Part shown: one piece after another, positions 41,884 to 50,651 of the stretch | Layout of the letters: every line of letters begins with the position of its first letter | How positions within the stretch are numbered: the stretch's first letter is position 1 | Source: Ruminococcaceae bacterium UBA7212 | Lineage (GTDB): Bacteria > Bacillota > Clostridia > Oscillospirales > Acutalibacteraceae | Assembly (NCBI GenBank): GCA_002490525.1 | Contig: DKUE01000037.1 | Coordinates: 77,410-141,409 of the forward strand | Direction: 5' to 3' | Length of the DNA stretch: 64,000 nt | Position numbers and translations under genes: made by a program | Notes under the pieces: model-generated | The model's input: the letters and a program-made list of their open reading frames with translations, nothing else | Databases searched by the model: none | What the model was told of the DNA's origin: nothing

Positions 41884-42642
41884 TCAAACATCTAAAATCA
41901 ATTCAACGGGACAGTGGTCCGAACCGAAAATCTCACTGTGAATCGAAGCGCTGACAATTTTTTCAGCCAGACGGTCGGAAACACAGAAATAGTCAATCCG
42001 CCACCCCGCATTGTTTTTGCGGGCGTTAAAGCGATATGACCACCATGAATATGCCCCTGTCAAATCGGGATACAGACAGCGGAACGAATCTGTAAAGCCG
42101 CTTTCCAGCAAGGTTGTAAACTTTTCGCGTTCTTCATCGGAAAAGCCTGCGTTCCCACGGTTGGTTTTCGGATTTTTCAGGTCGATTTCCTGATGCGCCA
42201 CATTCAAATCCCCGCAGAAAATCACGGGCTTCTTTGCGTCCAGAGACAAGAGATATCCTCGGAATTTATCGTCCCAGCTCATACGGTATTCCAGCCTCTT
42301 CAATCCGTCCTGCGCATTCGGCGTATAGCAGGTTACCACAAAATATTCGTCATACTCCAGTGTAATTACGCGCCCCTCGCTGTCATAGTAGGCATCGTTC
42401 ATCCCGTAATATACGGCGTTCGGCGCTTCTTTTGCAAAAATCGCCGTGCCCGAATACCCTTTTTTTTCAGCGTAATTCCAAAAAGAACAGTACCCTTCAA
42501 ACTGTAAATCAATTTGCCCTTCCTGTAATTTTGTTTCCTGTAAGCAGAAGAAGTCCGCATCTAAGTTCCGAAATTCCTCTTCGAAATTTTTGCCGACGCA
42601 AGCACGCAAGCCGTTGACATTCCACGAAATCAGCTTTTTCAT
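41884..42642 (-). CDS. xth: Exodeoxyribonuclease III (AP endonuclease)
   Basis: This 252-residue EEP-fold nuclease repairs abasic sites in DNA. Active-site blocks are ISWNVNGLRA (residues 4-13), CLQETKLQE with the metal-ligand Glu, CYTPNAQ, CGDLNVAHQEIDL with Asp and Asn, and GSDHCPVEL with the catalytic His. It is a standard-length ExoA/Xth with no membrane segment. AGGAGG lies before the ATG. The downstream gene is folC. Confidence 0.95.
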   Translation of the reverse strand: MKKLISWNVNGLRACVGKNFEEEFRNLDADFFCLQETKLQEGQIDLQFEGYCSFWNYAEKKGYSGTAIFAKEAPNAVYYGMNDAYYDSEGRVITLEYDEYFVVTCYTPNAQDGLKRLEYRMSWDDKFRGYLLSLDAKKPVIFCGDLNVAHQEIDLKNPKTNRGNAGFSDEEREKFTTLLESGFTDSFRCLYPDLTGAYSWWSYRFNARKNNAGWRIDYFCVSDRLAEKIVSASIHSEIFGSDHCPVELILDV

Positions 42643-42722
42643 TGCAAATATCCTCCTGAAAATCCAACATTTTCTCTCGGCTTATTGTAGCACTATGCAC
42701 ACAAAAAATCCATATCTTTTCA

Positions 42723-42751
42723 TTGACTTTTCAAAATATTCGCTGTAAGAT
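42723..42751 (+). promoter_or_regulatory. Candidate promoter of the unknown membrane-anchored protein
   Basis: TTGACT (42723-42728) and TAAGAT (42746-42751) are 17 bases apart, 43 bases before the ATG. Confidence 0.55.
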
Positions 42752-42794
42752 ACATCTTAACAGAAGTTTCACAAAGCGGATACGGAGCAACAGT

Positions 42795-43685
42795 ATGCAT
42801 TTTACACGAAACAACAAAACGACAGATAAAAAAAGTCTTTGGAAGATATTTTTTGATATGTTTGAAAAGGCGGGCTTTTTGTTTCTGTTTTTCTTTTTGG
42901 TTTATATGGCAGTCTATATCGCAAACACCCAAGGCTTGTATGCTGTTGCGGACAGCACGGCACTGTTACCTGCGAACGGACTGCCCGCTGTTTTAGATGT
43001 TTATATACCCGCCGTAACGGAAACCGAATCGAATGGCGGCGGCGAAACCCTTCTGCCGGCAGTAGGCTTCAGCCGATCGCCGGAGGGCATGGAAGAAATC
43101 GCCGCATATTATGCCGCCGCGCTGAACCGTGTCAAAACGGATGCCGTCTCTGTAACCCTTACGCAGAAAAGCGGCTCCAATTATAACGGTGTTGTGGAAG
43201 CAGGCGACAATGCATTTCTGTCGTCCGTAGCAAAATCGCTGATGCGCTCCTTTTTAAAAGAAGAAAACCCAAATACCGTTTTTACAAGTCGGAATGAGAT
43301 ACAGGAAAATTTTATTCCGCGCGGTACGGAAAGTCATCTGACTGCCGATGCCCTTGCGGATGCTGTCTGCAAAGAGGACAGTGCATATTACTTGATTACC
43401 GTCCGTTTAAAGCCTGACCGCAATCCGAAACCGGGATACGGTTCGGGTGCCGTCGGCTCGATTATTACCAAAGAAGAAATTGAAAACGCTGTAAACGGCA
43501 AAATCAAAATGGAAAATCCGGTTTGCGCCTATGACGGCGCCGTATCGGAAATTAAGGTGGAAAAGGCAACCGGAAAGCTTGTGGAAATCCACACTGCTTT
43601 ACCGATGTATTTATATCTGACCAGCTTAGGGTTGGAATGCCGCATCGGTCTTCGCTTCGATGAAGTTTGGACGGTGCAATGGTAA
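42795..43685 (+). CDS. Membrane-anchored protein of unknown function
   Basis: This 296-residue protein has a short basic N-terminus, one TM segment (about 26-45, FLFLFFFLVYMAVYIA) and an extracytoplasmic or cytoplasmic-facing region of about 250 residues. The body has mixed alpha/beta character (EEIAAYYAAALNRVKTDAVSV, then YYLITVRLKPDRNPKPGYG) and no motif I recognise. The ATG at 42795 has GGAGC upstream; a longer frame from 42723 overlaps the promoter. The HAD phosphatase gene follows after 99 bases with its own leader. Confidence 0.7.
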   Translation: MHFTRNNKTTDKKSLWKIFFDMFEKAGFLFLFFFLVYMAVYIANTQGLYAVADSTALLPANGLPAVLDVYIPAVTETESNGGGETLLPAVGFSRSPEGMEEIAAYYAAALNRVKTDAVSVTLTQKSGSNYNGVVEAGDNAFLSSVAKSLMRSFLKEENPNTVFTSRNEIQENFIPRGTESHLTADALADAVCKEDSAYYLITVRLKPDRNPKPGYGSGAVGSIITKEEIENAVNGKIKMENPVCAYDGAVSEIKVEKATGKLVEIHTALPMYLYLTSLGLECRIGLRFDEVWTVQW

Positions 43686-43784
43686 AAAATACAGCGCCAA
43701 AAAGAAAAGGTGTCCTTCGCCTTTTCTTTTTTTATAGTCTGTGATAAAATAAACATTGATTATGTACGGAAAGAGAGACACAGT

Positions 43785-44570
43785 ATGCAAAACTCCTGTT
43801 TTAACAAAACAAAGTATTTTATTATTGACATGGACGGTACTTTTTACCTGGACGGTAACCTGATTGACGGTGCGCTGGATTTTTTAACCCGTGTGAAGGA
43901 AGTCGGCAAAGATTTTTGCTTTTTTACCAACAATTCTTCCAACAATGTTGCAGTCTGCCGCGAAAAGCTCCATAAAATGGGTTGCGACGTGCCCGAAGAT
44001 AAAATTGTGATTTCCTCGCACGTGACAGCGGATTTCTTAAACCGTAACCGTGCAGGCAAAACCGTGTATCTGCTCGGCAATGAGCGGCTGACCGCTGATT
44101 TCGAATCAGCGGGGATTCCGCTCGCGGAGAAGAATCCCGATATTGTGGTACTGGGCTTTGACACAACGCTTACCTATCAAAAACTGTGGGACGCCTGCAA
44201 ATATATTGCCAACGGCGCGGAATACATTGCAACACATCCCGATTTCAACTGCCCGACAGCAGACGGTTTTATGCCCGACACGGGTTCAATGATGGCGTTA
44301 ATAAAAGCATCCACGGGAAAAGAGCCGCTTGTAATGGGCAAACCGCACAGCTTTACGGTAGATTATTTAACCAATCGCTTCCGCTGTGAAAAAGACGAGC
44401 TGTGCTTTATCGGTGACCGATTGGAAACGGATATTTTAATCGGGCAAAAACACAATATTCCGTCCGTGTTGGTTTTGACAGGCGTTACAGATATGGATTT
44501 ATACAATCAAAGCACCGTTCGCGCCAGTGCGGTAGAGGCTTCGCTGAAATCCTTCGCGGCACACATTTGA
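43785..44570 (+). CDS. HAD superfamily IIA phosphatase (NagD/AraL-like)
   Basis: This 261-residue phosphatase has motif I FIIDMDGTFYLDG (nucleophile Asp near residue 14), motif II FFTNNSSNN near 45 and a C2-type cap with motif III KPHSFTVDYL. GDRLETDILIGQ near 211 holds the acidic metal ligands. NagD-type enzymes dephosphorylate nucleotides or sugar phosphates, such as damage products of metabolism. GAAAGAGAG precedes the ATG at 43785. The RNase HI gene begins 8 bases after the stop. Confidence 0.88.
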   Translation: MQNSCFNKTKYFIIDMDGTFYLDGNLIDGALDFLTRVKEVGKDFCFFTNNSSNNVAVCREKLHKMGCDVPEDKIVISSHVTADFLNRNRAGKTVYLLGNERLTADFESAGIPLAEKNPDIVVLGFDTTLTYQKLWDACKYIANGAEYIATHPDFNCPTADGFMPDTGSMMALIKASTGKEPLVMGKPHSFTVDYLTNRFRCEKDELCFIGDRLETDILIGQKHNIPSVLVLTGVTDMDLYNQSTVRASAVEASLKSFAAHI

Positions 44571-44578
44571 GGAAAACT

Positions 44579-45037
44579 ATGGGTACAGAAAAAACAAAAG
44601 TAGAATTATTCACCGACGGTGCGTGCTCGGGAAATCCCGGTCCCGGCGGCTGGGGCGCAATTTTACGCTGTAACGGCACTGAAAAAGCACTTTCAGGCGG
44701 CAGTGCGCAAACCACCAACAATAAAATGGAACTGACCGCCGTAATTGAAGGCCTGAAAGCACTGAAACGTCCGTGCAATGTTACATTATATACCGATTCC
44801 AAATACGTTTCGGACGGGATTTCAAAGGGATGGGCGGCTTCGTGGAAAGCGCGCGGCTGGAAGAAGAAGGATGGAAAGCCCGCACTGAATCCTGACCTTT
44901 GGGATTCACTTTTAACACTGACACATATTCACGACGTACATATTGTATGGATTAAAGGACACGCGGGGCATCCCGAAAACGAACGCTGTGATGCTATGGC
45001 GGTCACAGAATCGAAAAAATATACAAAAATTTCATGA
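44579..45037 (+). CDS. rnhA: Ribonuclease HI
   Basis: This 152-residue enzyme cleaves the RNA strand of RNA:DNA hybrids. The DEDD active site is visible: LFTDGACSGNPGPGGWG (Asp), NKMELTAVIEGL (Glu), LYTDSKYVSDG (Asp) and ERCDAMA (Asp), with the WIKGHAGH loop contributing the catalytic His. The start at 44579 is supported by GAGGAAAAC immediately upstream, which overlaps the HAD stop. The length is typical for RnhA. Confidence 0.95.
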   Translation: MGTEKTKVELFTDGACSGNPGPGGWGAILRCNGTEKALSGGSAQTTNNKMELTAVIEGLKALKRPCNVTLYTDSKYVSDGISKGWAASWKARGWKKKDGKPALNPDLWDSLLTLTHIHDVHIVWIKGHAGHPENERCDAMAVTESKKYTKIS

Positions 45038-45157
45038 AAATTTGTATAAAAAATTTTTTCTCTAATCTTGAACAGATACAGAGAATGTGTTAAGATAAAA
45101 ATTGGTATACTTAGGGGGAACTACAACCGAACCCTTACACATAAAGGATGTGATTTT

Positions 45158-46708
45158 TTGGCGGATACGACAGTCGCAACGCAGGAAGAATACGTTGAAA
45201 CCGAAGTGGAGCAACAGGTCGAGAAAGCCTCAGCGCAAAACAGACGGTATCTCCGTCTGCGAGAAATGATTGCCTTTTTGCTTACGGCATTCGGTCAAAA
45301 AAACTTAAACGAATTTGTCAACGGAAACCGACAGTTCTTCATGATTAGCTTCCTTGGCATCTCGGGTAAAGCTTACGGCTCCATTATGTTTTTGGAAACG
45401 CTGTATGACGCACTGGACGACTCGATTTCCGGATTGATTATCGACCGCACGCGTACGCGCTGGGGTAAGCTACGTCCCTACTTCATTGTAACAACCCCGA
45501 TTTGGGCAATAGCAATTTTGATGCTGTTCACAACACCGTCCTTTTTGACAACGCCGATCGCAAAGGTCGTGTGGGCGGTTATCGCGATTTTTGCCCACAA
45601 CCTCGGCATGAGTTACTTCGGCGTTTGGCAGATTATGCCTTTTGATATCACGCCGAACGTCAACGAACGAAACAATTTGCTGGCTTCGCAGAAATTTATG
45701 GAGCTGTTCGGTGCGTGGTTGCCCGCGCTATTGCCGTTCTTCATCGACCTGCTTCCCAAACAGACAAACAACGCAATCGGGATGCAGGATGTCTACTCAG
45801 GCTATGCACTGATTATGGTCATTATCTCCGCCGTAACCGCCATTTACGGGTTCTTTGTGATGCGCGAGCGCGTGCCGCTGGCATCGAAAGAGCAAATGAA
45901 AGAAATCGGCATCATTGAATCCTTTAAAATCGCGATTAAAAACCGCCCAATGTTGGTTTTACAGCTCAACTATTTCTTCAACGGGTTAAAAGGCATCGGT
46001 GCATCCAATGAAAAATTCTTCTGGATTCACAATGCGGGGGCCATGTCTTACAGCAGTATCGCCAGTATCTTCACGGGGATGCCCGCCTTCATTATTACAC
46101 CGCTCACGCCGAAGCTGATTCGGAAATTCGGTGCAAGAAATGTCGGTATTGCCGCAGGTATTTTCGGCGGTGCGATGTATACGCTGATGTTTTTAATCGG
46201 CTATAAGCCTTTCGGAGCATGGGACAAAGCCGGTCATATCATCCCAAATCTTATTTATATGACCATTATGCTTACGCTCTGCGGTCTGCCGAACGGTGTC
46301 ATTAACGTGGTCGGCACCATCTTACAGGGCGATGTGTATGACTACGGCGAATGGAAATACGGTGTGCGCAATGAGGCACTGATTGCAACGGTTTCGGGCT
46401 ATTTTCAAAAGCTTGCCAATTCTATCAACAACGGACTTTCCGGTTTTGTCATTTCGTGGATTGGCTATGTTGCACACAAAGATGTGTTCGGCAACATCGT
46501 CCGCGAAACGGATAACAGCGTACTTTCGGGATTTTGGTTCATTTTCTGTATTATGCCCGCCATTGCACGTTTCCTGTACGGTGTTTCACTGATTTTCTTC
46601 AATGTACACGGTAAATTCAAAGCTCAAATGCTTGCGGACTTGGAAGTTCGCCGCAGAGAACAGGTTCGTCAAATGCAGACAGAAAACCAATCCGCCAATG
46701 GAGAATAA
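45158..46708 (+). CDS. GPH-family glycoside/pentoside/hexuronide:cation symporter
   Basis: This 516-residue 12-TM transporter of the MFS-related GPH family imports sugars with Na+ or H+. The family signature region LYDALDDSISGLIIDRTRTR near residue 86 (D-x-x-x-D around TM2-TM3) and RWGKLRPYFI are visible. KYGVRNEALIATVSGYF near 405 is the matching C-terminal half block. A cytoplasmic N-terminal extension of about 40 residues is acidic. No ATG fits; TTG at 45158 follows AAAGGATGTG at the right spacing. Neighbours give no hint to the sugar. Confidence 0.88.
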   Translation: MADTTVATQEEYVETEVEQQVEKASAQNRRYLRLREMIAFLLTAFGQKNLNEFVNGNRQFFMISFLGISGKAYGSIMFLETLYDALDDSISGLIIDRTRTRWGKLRPYFIVTTPIWAIAILMLFTTPSFLTTPIAKVVWAVIAIFAHNLGMSYFGVWQIMPFDITPNVNERNNLLASQKFMELFGAWLPALLPFFIDLLPKQTNNAIGMQDVYSGYALIMVIISAVTAIYGFFVMRERVPLASKEQMKEIGIIESFKIAIKNRPMLVLQLNYFFNGLKGIGASNEKFFWIHNAGAMSYSSIASIFTGMPAFIITPLTPKLIRKFGARNVGIAAGIFGGAMYTLMFLIGYKPFGAWDKAGHIIPNLIYMTIMLTLCGLPNGVINVVGTILQGDVYDYGEWKYGVRNEALIATVSGYFQKLANSINNGLSGFVISWIGYVAHKDVFGNIVRETDNSVLSGFWFIFCIMPAIARFLYGVSLIFFNVHGKFKAQMLADLEVRRREQVRQMQTENQSANGE

Positions 46709-46737
46709 CCCCCCCGAAAGGCTTTATACCACAATTT

Positions 46738-46756
46738 CATTGTGCAATGCACAATG
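46738..46756. repeat. Short palindrome CATTGTGC/GCACAATG
   Basis: An 8-bp perfect stem with a 3-nt loop lies 29 bases after the GPH transporter stop and is followed by a GC-rich GGCGGCGAAGCCGC hairpin. These look like stacked mobile intergenic palindromes. Confidence 0.5.
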
Positions 46757-46805
46757 GGCGGCGAAGCCGCAGGGCGTCAGCCCAAATTGATGATTCAATG
46801 TTCTC

Positions 46806-46842
46806 CGAATCTCTAAGAAATCGAAGATTTCTTAGAGATTCG
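46806..46842. repeat. Perfect 17-bp hairpin containing the 33-nt repeat, copy 2
   Basis: Arms 46806-46822 and 46826-46842 pair perfectly around GAA. The right arm and its extension to 46858 are identical to 973-1005. Confidence 0.75.
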
Positions 46843-46864
46843 TGGGGTTATTATACCATCTAAA

Positions 46865-46894
46865 AAATCCCACCCGCTTTTACGGGTGGGATTT
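46865..46894. terminator. Bidirectional terminator between the GPH transporter and DUF5131
   Basis: AAATCCCACCCG pairs with CGGGTGGGATTT around CTTTTA. It lies just after the stop of the minus-strand DUF5131 gene. Confidence 0.8.
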
Positions 46895-46904
46895 CATTAT
46901 GCTG

Positions 46905-47639
46905 TTATTTGTAAAACCGTTTTCCTGTATTGATATTGGCTTTTCTTGCCTGGCTGTGCTGTTCGCGGCGTGGGATTTTATAAATCCTGCCGTCTTTTTG
47001 AAAATGTGCGCCTGTCTGCTGAAACCAAAACGGAATATGATGCCGCACACACTGCGCTCGAATTTGTAAAATCCAATCGTAATCACACAGCCGCGCCTGC
47101 GCCCCTGACTCCCCTGCCGCCGTCACGCCCTCAATTTCCGCTGTCAAAAAGCGCTCCAAATCAATCTGCTCCAAAAGCGGCGAGCAAACGATTTCCTTGT
47201 GCTTTGCCTTTGCGGACAATAAATACGGCAGTCGGTAATCGGCGCGTTCCTGACTCTCCACCGTACAGCAAACCACCACATTATCATACCCGCCGCCCCA
47301 GTCAGGCGGCACACACTGCATAAATCGGTCAATCCGTTTGGTGATAAACAAAAATGTGCAATCCCCCCGCTCCCGAATCATATCCCATGCCTCCTGCCGC
47401 CAGGCATCCGCATCCTCCAGCAGAAAATCCGAGGTAAAACAAGTGTAAATGCACGTACCCGATGGAATTTTGTAGTTTCCGCTTCGGTCCTTTTTCACGG
47501 GAAGATTGAAATTCTGCGTCTTATGCACTTCGGCACTGTTTCGGTCATATCTTGCATCGCTTCTGTACACATAGCAATGCTTACAGCCGGTACTGATTTT
47601 GTGACAGCCGTGCCAAAGGTTCCAAGTCACAGAGCGCAT
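46905..47639 (-). CDS. DUF5131/phage Gp37-like family protein
   Basis: This 244-residue protein has the family N-terminus VTWNLWHGCHKISTGCKHCY followed by VYRSDARYDRNS. The three cysteines in a CxxxxxxCxxC-like array suggest a radical-SAM-like or Fe-S site. Other blocks are CIYTCFTSDFLLEDADAWR and TFLFITKRIDRF near 95, then CTVESQERADYRLP. The family occurs in phages and bacteria and lacks a settled function. The ATG at 47639 has GGGGG at good spacing. It starts 21 bases after pyk ends and is probably in that transcript. Confidence 0.78.
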   Translation of the reverse strand: MRSVTWNLWHGCHKISTGCKHCYVYRSDARYDRNSAEVHKTQNFNLPVKKDRSGNYKIPSGTCIYTCFTSDFLLEDADAWRQEAWDMIRERGDCTFLFITKRIDRFMQCVPPDWGGGYDNVVVCCTVESQERADYRLPYLLSAKAKHKEIVCSPLLEQIDLERFLTAEIEGVTAAGESGAQARLCDYDWILQIRAQCVRHHIPFWFQQTGAHFQKDGRIYKIPRREQHSQARKANINTGKRFYK

Positions 47640-47660
47640 TGGGAAGCCCCCTTGCATAAA

Positions 47661-49076
47661 TTACAATTTTTCAACCTTAAGCATATTGGTGGTACCCGAA
47701 ACCCCCAGCGGGATACCGGCGGTAATCACGACCAGGTCGCCGCGGTTCACAAGACCGTTCTTTACAGCAACCTCTACGGCGTGCGCAAACAGTTCATCCG
47801 TGCTCTTCTTTTCTTCGCACATCAGCGGCACAATGCCCCAGGACATGCTCATCTGACGGTAAACGGTCTCATTGGTGGTACAGCCGATAATCATAGACTG
47901 CGGACGGTGCTTGGAAATCATCCGTGCCGTTGAACCGCTTTTGGTCACGGTGATAATCGCTTTGGCACCGAGGTCATGCGCCGTAGTCACAGTGGCGTGC
48001 GAAATCGCATTGGTGATGCTCTTATTCGCCTCGCTCGCCGACTTGAAATCCGTTACATAGTCAATTTGCCCTTCTGTGCTTTCGGCAATGAGCGCCATGG
48101 TTTCCACCGATTCTACGGGATGCGCACCTGCCGCCGTTTCACCTGACAGCATAATCGCAGAAGTTCCGTCATAAATCGCATTGGCAACATCCGTTATTTC
48201 CGCACGTGTGGGGCGCGGATTGGTAATCATAGACTCCAGCATCTGTGTAGCAGTAATCACTTGCTTGCCTGCGCTGTATGCTTTTTTGATGATGCGTTTT
48301 TGAATGGACGGAATCATTTCAAACGGGATTTCCACGCCCATATCGCCGCGAGCAACCATAATGCCGTCTGCTTCATTTATAATCTCATCAATATTTTGCA
48401 CGCCGTCCATGTTTTCAATTTTTGCAATGATGCGCACATTACGCCAACCGAGGGCATTTGTGAATTTGCGTAAATATGCAATGTCCGCCGCAGAACGCAC
48501 AAAAGACGCGGCTATAAAATCAAAGCCTAACTTTGCGCCGAATTCCAAATCGGACATATCGCGCTCTGAAAGATACGGCATGGAAAGCTCCACACCGGGT
48601 ACGTTCACTCCCTTGCGGTCGGAAAGCACGCCGCCGTCTGTCACCGTGCAGACAATATCCGTTTCACCGACCTGCTTCACCGTCATGGCAACCAGCCCGT
48701 CGTTAATGAGAATCCGCGTGCCGACAGTCACATCCCCGGGAAGTCCTTTAAAGGATATGCTCGCAGTGGCTTCATCACACTCGACCTCACGCGTGGTCAG
48801 CGTATATTCCGCGCCTGTTTGAATTTCCACCGGCTTATGGTCTCGAAACAGTCCCAAACGGATTTCGGGACCTTTGGTATCGAGCATGGTTGCTACAGGT
48901 AGGCGCAGTTTTTCCCGCGCGCTGACAACATCGCGGAAGCGCTTTTCATGGGTTTCATAATCCCCGTGGGAAAAGTTGAACCGTGCGACGTTCATGCCCG
49001 CGCGCATCATTTTTTCCAATATTTCAGGTCGGTCCGTCGCAGGACCGACTGTACAGATAATCTTTGTTTTTCGCAT
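47661..49076 (-). CDS. pyk: Pyruvate kinase
   Basis: This 471-residue glycolytic enzyme converts phosphoenolpyruvate and ADP into pyruvate and ATP. Visible blocks are MRKTKIICTVGPATD, MNVARFNFSHGDYETH, TKGPEIRLG, the active-site region IIAKIENMDGVQN and MVARGDMGVEIP, and TQMLESMITNPRPTRAE. The length is that of the short bacterial form, without the extra C-terminal PEP-utilising domain found in Bacillus. The ATG at 49076 has AAAGGTG upstream; a GTG at 49085 is less likely. Confidence 0.97.
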   Translation of the reverse strand: MRKTKIICTVGPATDRPEILEKMMRAGMNVARFNFSHGDYETHEKRFRDVVSAREKLRLPVATMLDTKGPEIRLGLFRDHKPVEIQTGAEYTLTTREVECDEATASISFKGLPGDVTVGTRILINDGLVAMTVKQVGETDIVCTVTDGGVLSDRKGVNVPGVELSMPYLSERDMSDLEFGAKLGFDFIAASFVRSAADIAYLRKFTNALGWRNVRIIAKIENMDGVQNIDEIINEADGIMVARGDMGVEIPFEMIPSIQKRIIKKAYSAGKQVITATQMLESMITNPRPTRAEITDVANAIYDGTSAIMLSGETAAGAHPVESVETMALIAESTEGQIDYVTDFKSASEANKSITNAISHATVTTAHDLGAKAIITVTKSGSTARMISKHRPQSMIIGCTTNETVYRQMSMSWGIVPLMCEEKKSTDELFAHAVEVAVKNGLVNRGDLVVITAGIPLGVSGTTNMLKVEKL

Positions 49077-49246
49077 ATGTGTCACCTTTCAAAATGCTCT
49101 TGCTGTGCGGAAAAGCCGAAGCCGACTGTGTGGCTTCATTTTGGTAAATATAGAATTTCCAAATTTTCCTCATATATAGTATATATCAGAATTTGTCAAT
49201 CGTCAAGGGAAATTGCGGCGGTTGAAGTCATCCGTCTCTACCGAAA

Positions 49247-49275
49247 TTGACTTGTCCGAAAAGGTATGCTACAAT
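49247..49275 (+). promoter_or_regulatory. Promoter of the Nim-like flavoprotein gene
   Basis: TTGACT (49247-49252) and TACAAT (49270-49275) are separated by 17 bases, 32 bases before the ATG. Confidence 0.7.
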
Positions 49276-49307
49276 GCCTGCTGTAGAGCTGAAAGGAGTG
49301 CCGCATT

Positions 49308-49787
49308 ATGCGAAGAAAAGACAGAGAAGTTACAGATGTGAATCAGATTTTTGAAATTGTCCGCAAATGCAGTGTTGCCCATATCGGTATGGTCGAAGAC
49401 GGAAAGCCGTATGTAGCCGCTTTAAATTTCGGTTATGAACGGCAGGGCGATACACTGATTTTATACTTTCACAGTGCCTATGCGGGACGTAAGATGGAGA
49501 TTTTAAAGCAAAATCCCCATATCTGCTTTCAAATGGACTGCGATAATGCATTCATAGCCGGAACAAAAGAAAATCCCTGTTCCTACAGTTGGCGGTATGC
49601 CGGCGTAGTAGGAAACGGACAGGTGGAATTTATTGAAAATGCAGAGGAAAAAGCACACGCCCTCAACTGCATCCTTCATCATTTGGGAAAATCCGAGGAA
49701 GCCTACTGTTTCCCGCAAGAAAGCCTGCAAAATACCTGTGTGTATAGGGTTTGCTCCACGGATATGACCGGGAAGCGTCACGCATAA
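49308..49787 (+). CDS. Pyridoxamine 5'-phosphate oxidase-fold flavoprotein (NimA-like)
   Basis: This 159-residue split-barrel protein starts MRRKDREVTDVNQIFEIVRK and has HIGMVEDGKPYVAALNFGY near residue 25, LYFHSAYAGRKMEIL near 51 and FQMDCDNAF. This is the layout of NimA/NimB-type proteins, which bind FMN or heme and in some anaerobes detoxify nitroimidazoles. Resistance cannot be concluded from sequence. AAAGGAG precedes the ATG. Confidence 0.82.
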   Translation: MRRKDREVTDVNQIFEIVRKCSVAHIGMVEDGKPYVAALNFGYERQGDTLILYFHSAYAGRKMEILKQNPHICFQMDCDNAFIAGTKENPCSYSWRYAGVVGNGQVEFIENAEEKAHALNCILHHLGKSEEAYCFPQESLQNTCVYRVCSTDMTGKRHA

Positions 49788-49855
49788 GAAAACATTAAAA
49801 AATGAGGTTCGCGTTTTCAGCATAAATTTAATTTTTCGGGAAGAGGAATTTTTAT

Positions 49856-50119
49856 ATGCACCAACGAAACGAAAAAGTATGGAAACATGCGGCAACAGGT
49901 ACGGATGGAAATGTGATTTTGTTCGGTGTCCGTATATTCGATTATAAATGGCAACGCACCTCTGCATCTGTGCAGGTTTACGATTCCTTATACGGACAGT
50001 CATATACATTCCCGATTTATACCGCTGTGATTCATAAAAGGACTTATACCTTTGCGGCAGGCGAATTCAGTAATTGTGTTTGGGGATTTTATACACCGCC
50101 CGACGAAAACCGTTTTTGA
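49856..50119 (+). CDS. Hypothetical protein
   Basis: This 87-residue protein is rich in aromatic residues (FDYKWQRTSASVQVYDSLYG, VWGFYTPPDENRF) and looks beta-stranded. It has no signal peptide or TM segment and no family I recognise. GAGGA lies upstream at workable spacing. It sits between the Nim-like gene and the DUF4180 gene on the same strand. Confidence 0.6.
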   Translation: MHQRNEKVWKHAATGTDGNVILFGVRIFDYKWQRTSASVQVYDSLYGQSYTFPIYTAVIHKRTYTFAAGEFSNCVWGFYTPPDENRF

Positions 50120-50189
50120 CAAAATCAATACATTCTGTTATGATTATCGAATCGCCGAAATTTGTATCGTATATCATAGGAGTGTAATT

Positions 50190-50558
50190 ATGCAAATCAA
50201 ACAGGAAAATCACAACGGAACCAACATTGCAATTATTTTCGGTGAAGAACAACACATTACAGATGCGCAGTCCGCTTTAGATTTGGCAATGACTGTAAAA
50301 TATGAAACAGAAGCGGAACGAATTGTGATACCCAAAGAGGTTATCTGCGAGGACTTTTTCATACTCAGCACAGGGCTTGCAGGCGAAATTTTGCAAAAGT
50401 TCATGAATTATCATATCAAAGCCGCAATCTACGGCGACTATTCCCGATATACCAGTAAACCGCTGAAAGATTTTATTTACGAATCCAATCACGGAAATGA
50501 CTTCTTTTTTGTCGCTTCGCAGGAAGAGGCCATACAAAAGCTCACACAAACACAATAA
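50190..50558 (+). CDS. DUF4180 domain protein
   Basis: This 122-residue cytoplasmic protein fits DUF4180: NIAIIFGEEQHITDAQSALDL near residue 10, IVIPKEVICEDFFILSTGLA near 48, then GEILQKFMNYHIKAAIYGDY and a final FFVASQEEAIQKL. The family is often linked to uncharacterised regulators and has no known activity. AGGAGTG precedes the ATG at 50190; a longer frame from 50052 overlaps the preceding gene and lacks support. Confidence 0.8.
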   Translation: MQIKQENHNGTNIAIIFGEEQHITDAQSALDLAMTVKYETEAERIVIPKEVICEDFFILSTGLAGEILQKFMNYHIKAAIYGDYSRYTSKPLKDFIYESNHGNDFFFVASQEEAIQKLTQTQ

Positions 50559-50619
50559 AAACAGAATACAAATTTCGGAGAATCAGGCGGTTGTTGAAAG
50601 ACACTGCCTGATAAATTAT

Positions 50620-50636
50620 TTAGCCGGACGGCTATA
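50620..50636. repeat. 17-nt repeat with a TAGCCG/CGGCTA palindrome, copy 2
   Basis: It is identical to 10509-10525. Here it lies just upstream of the ribosome binding site of the Cys/His-rich protein gene. Confidence 0.4.
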
Positions 50637-50651
50637 AAGGAGAACGGTCAA

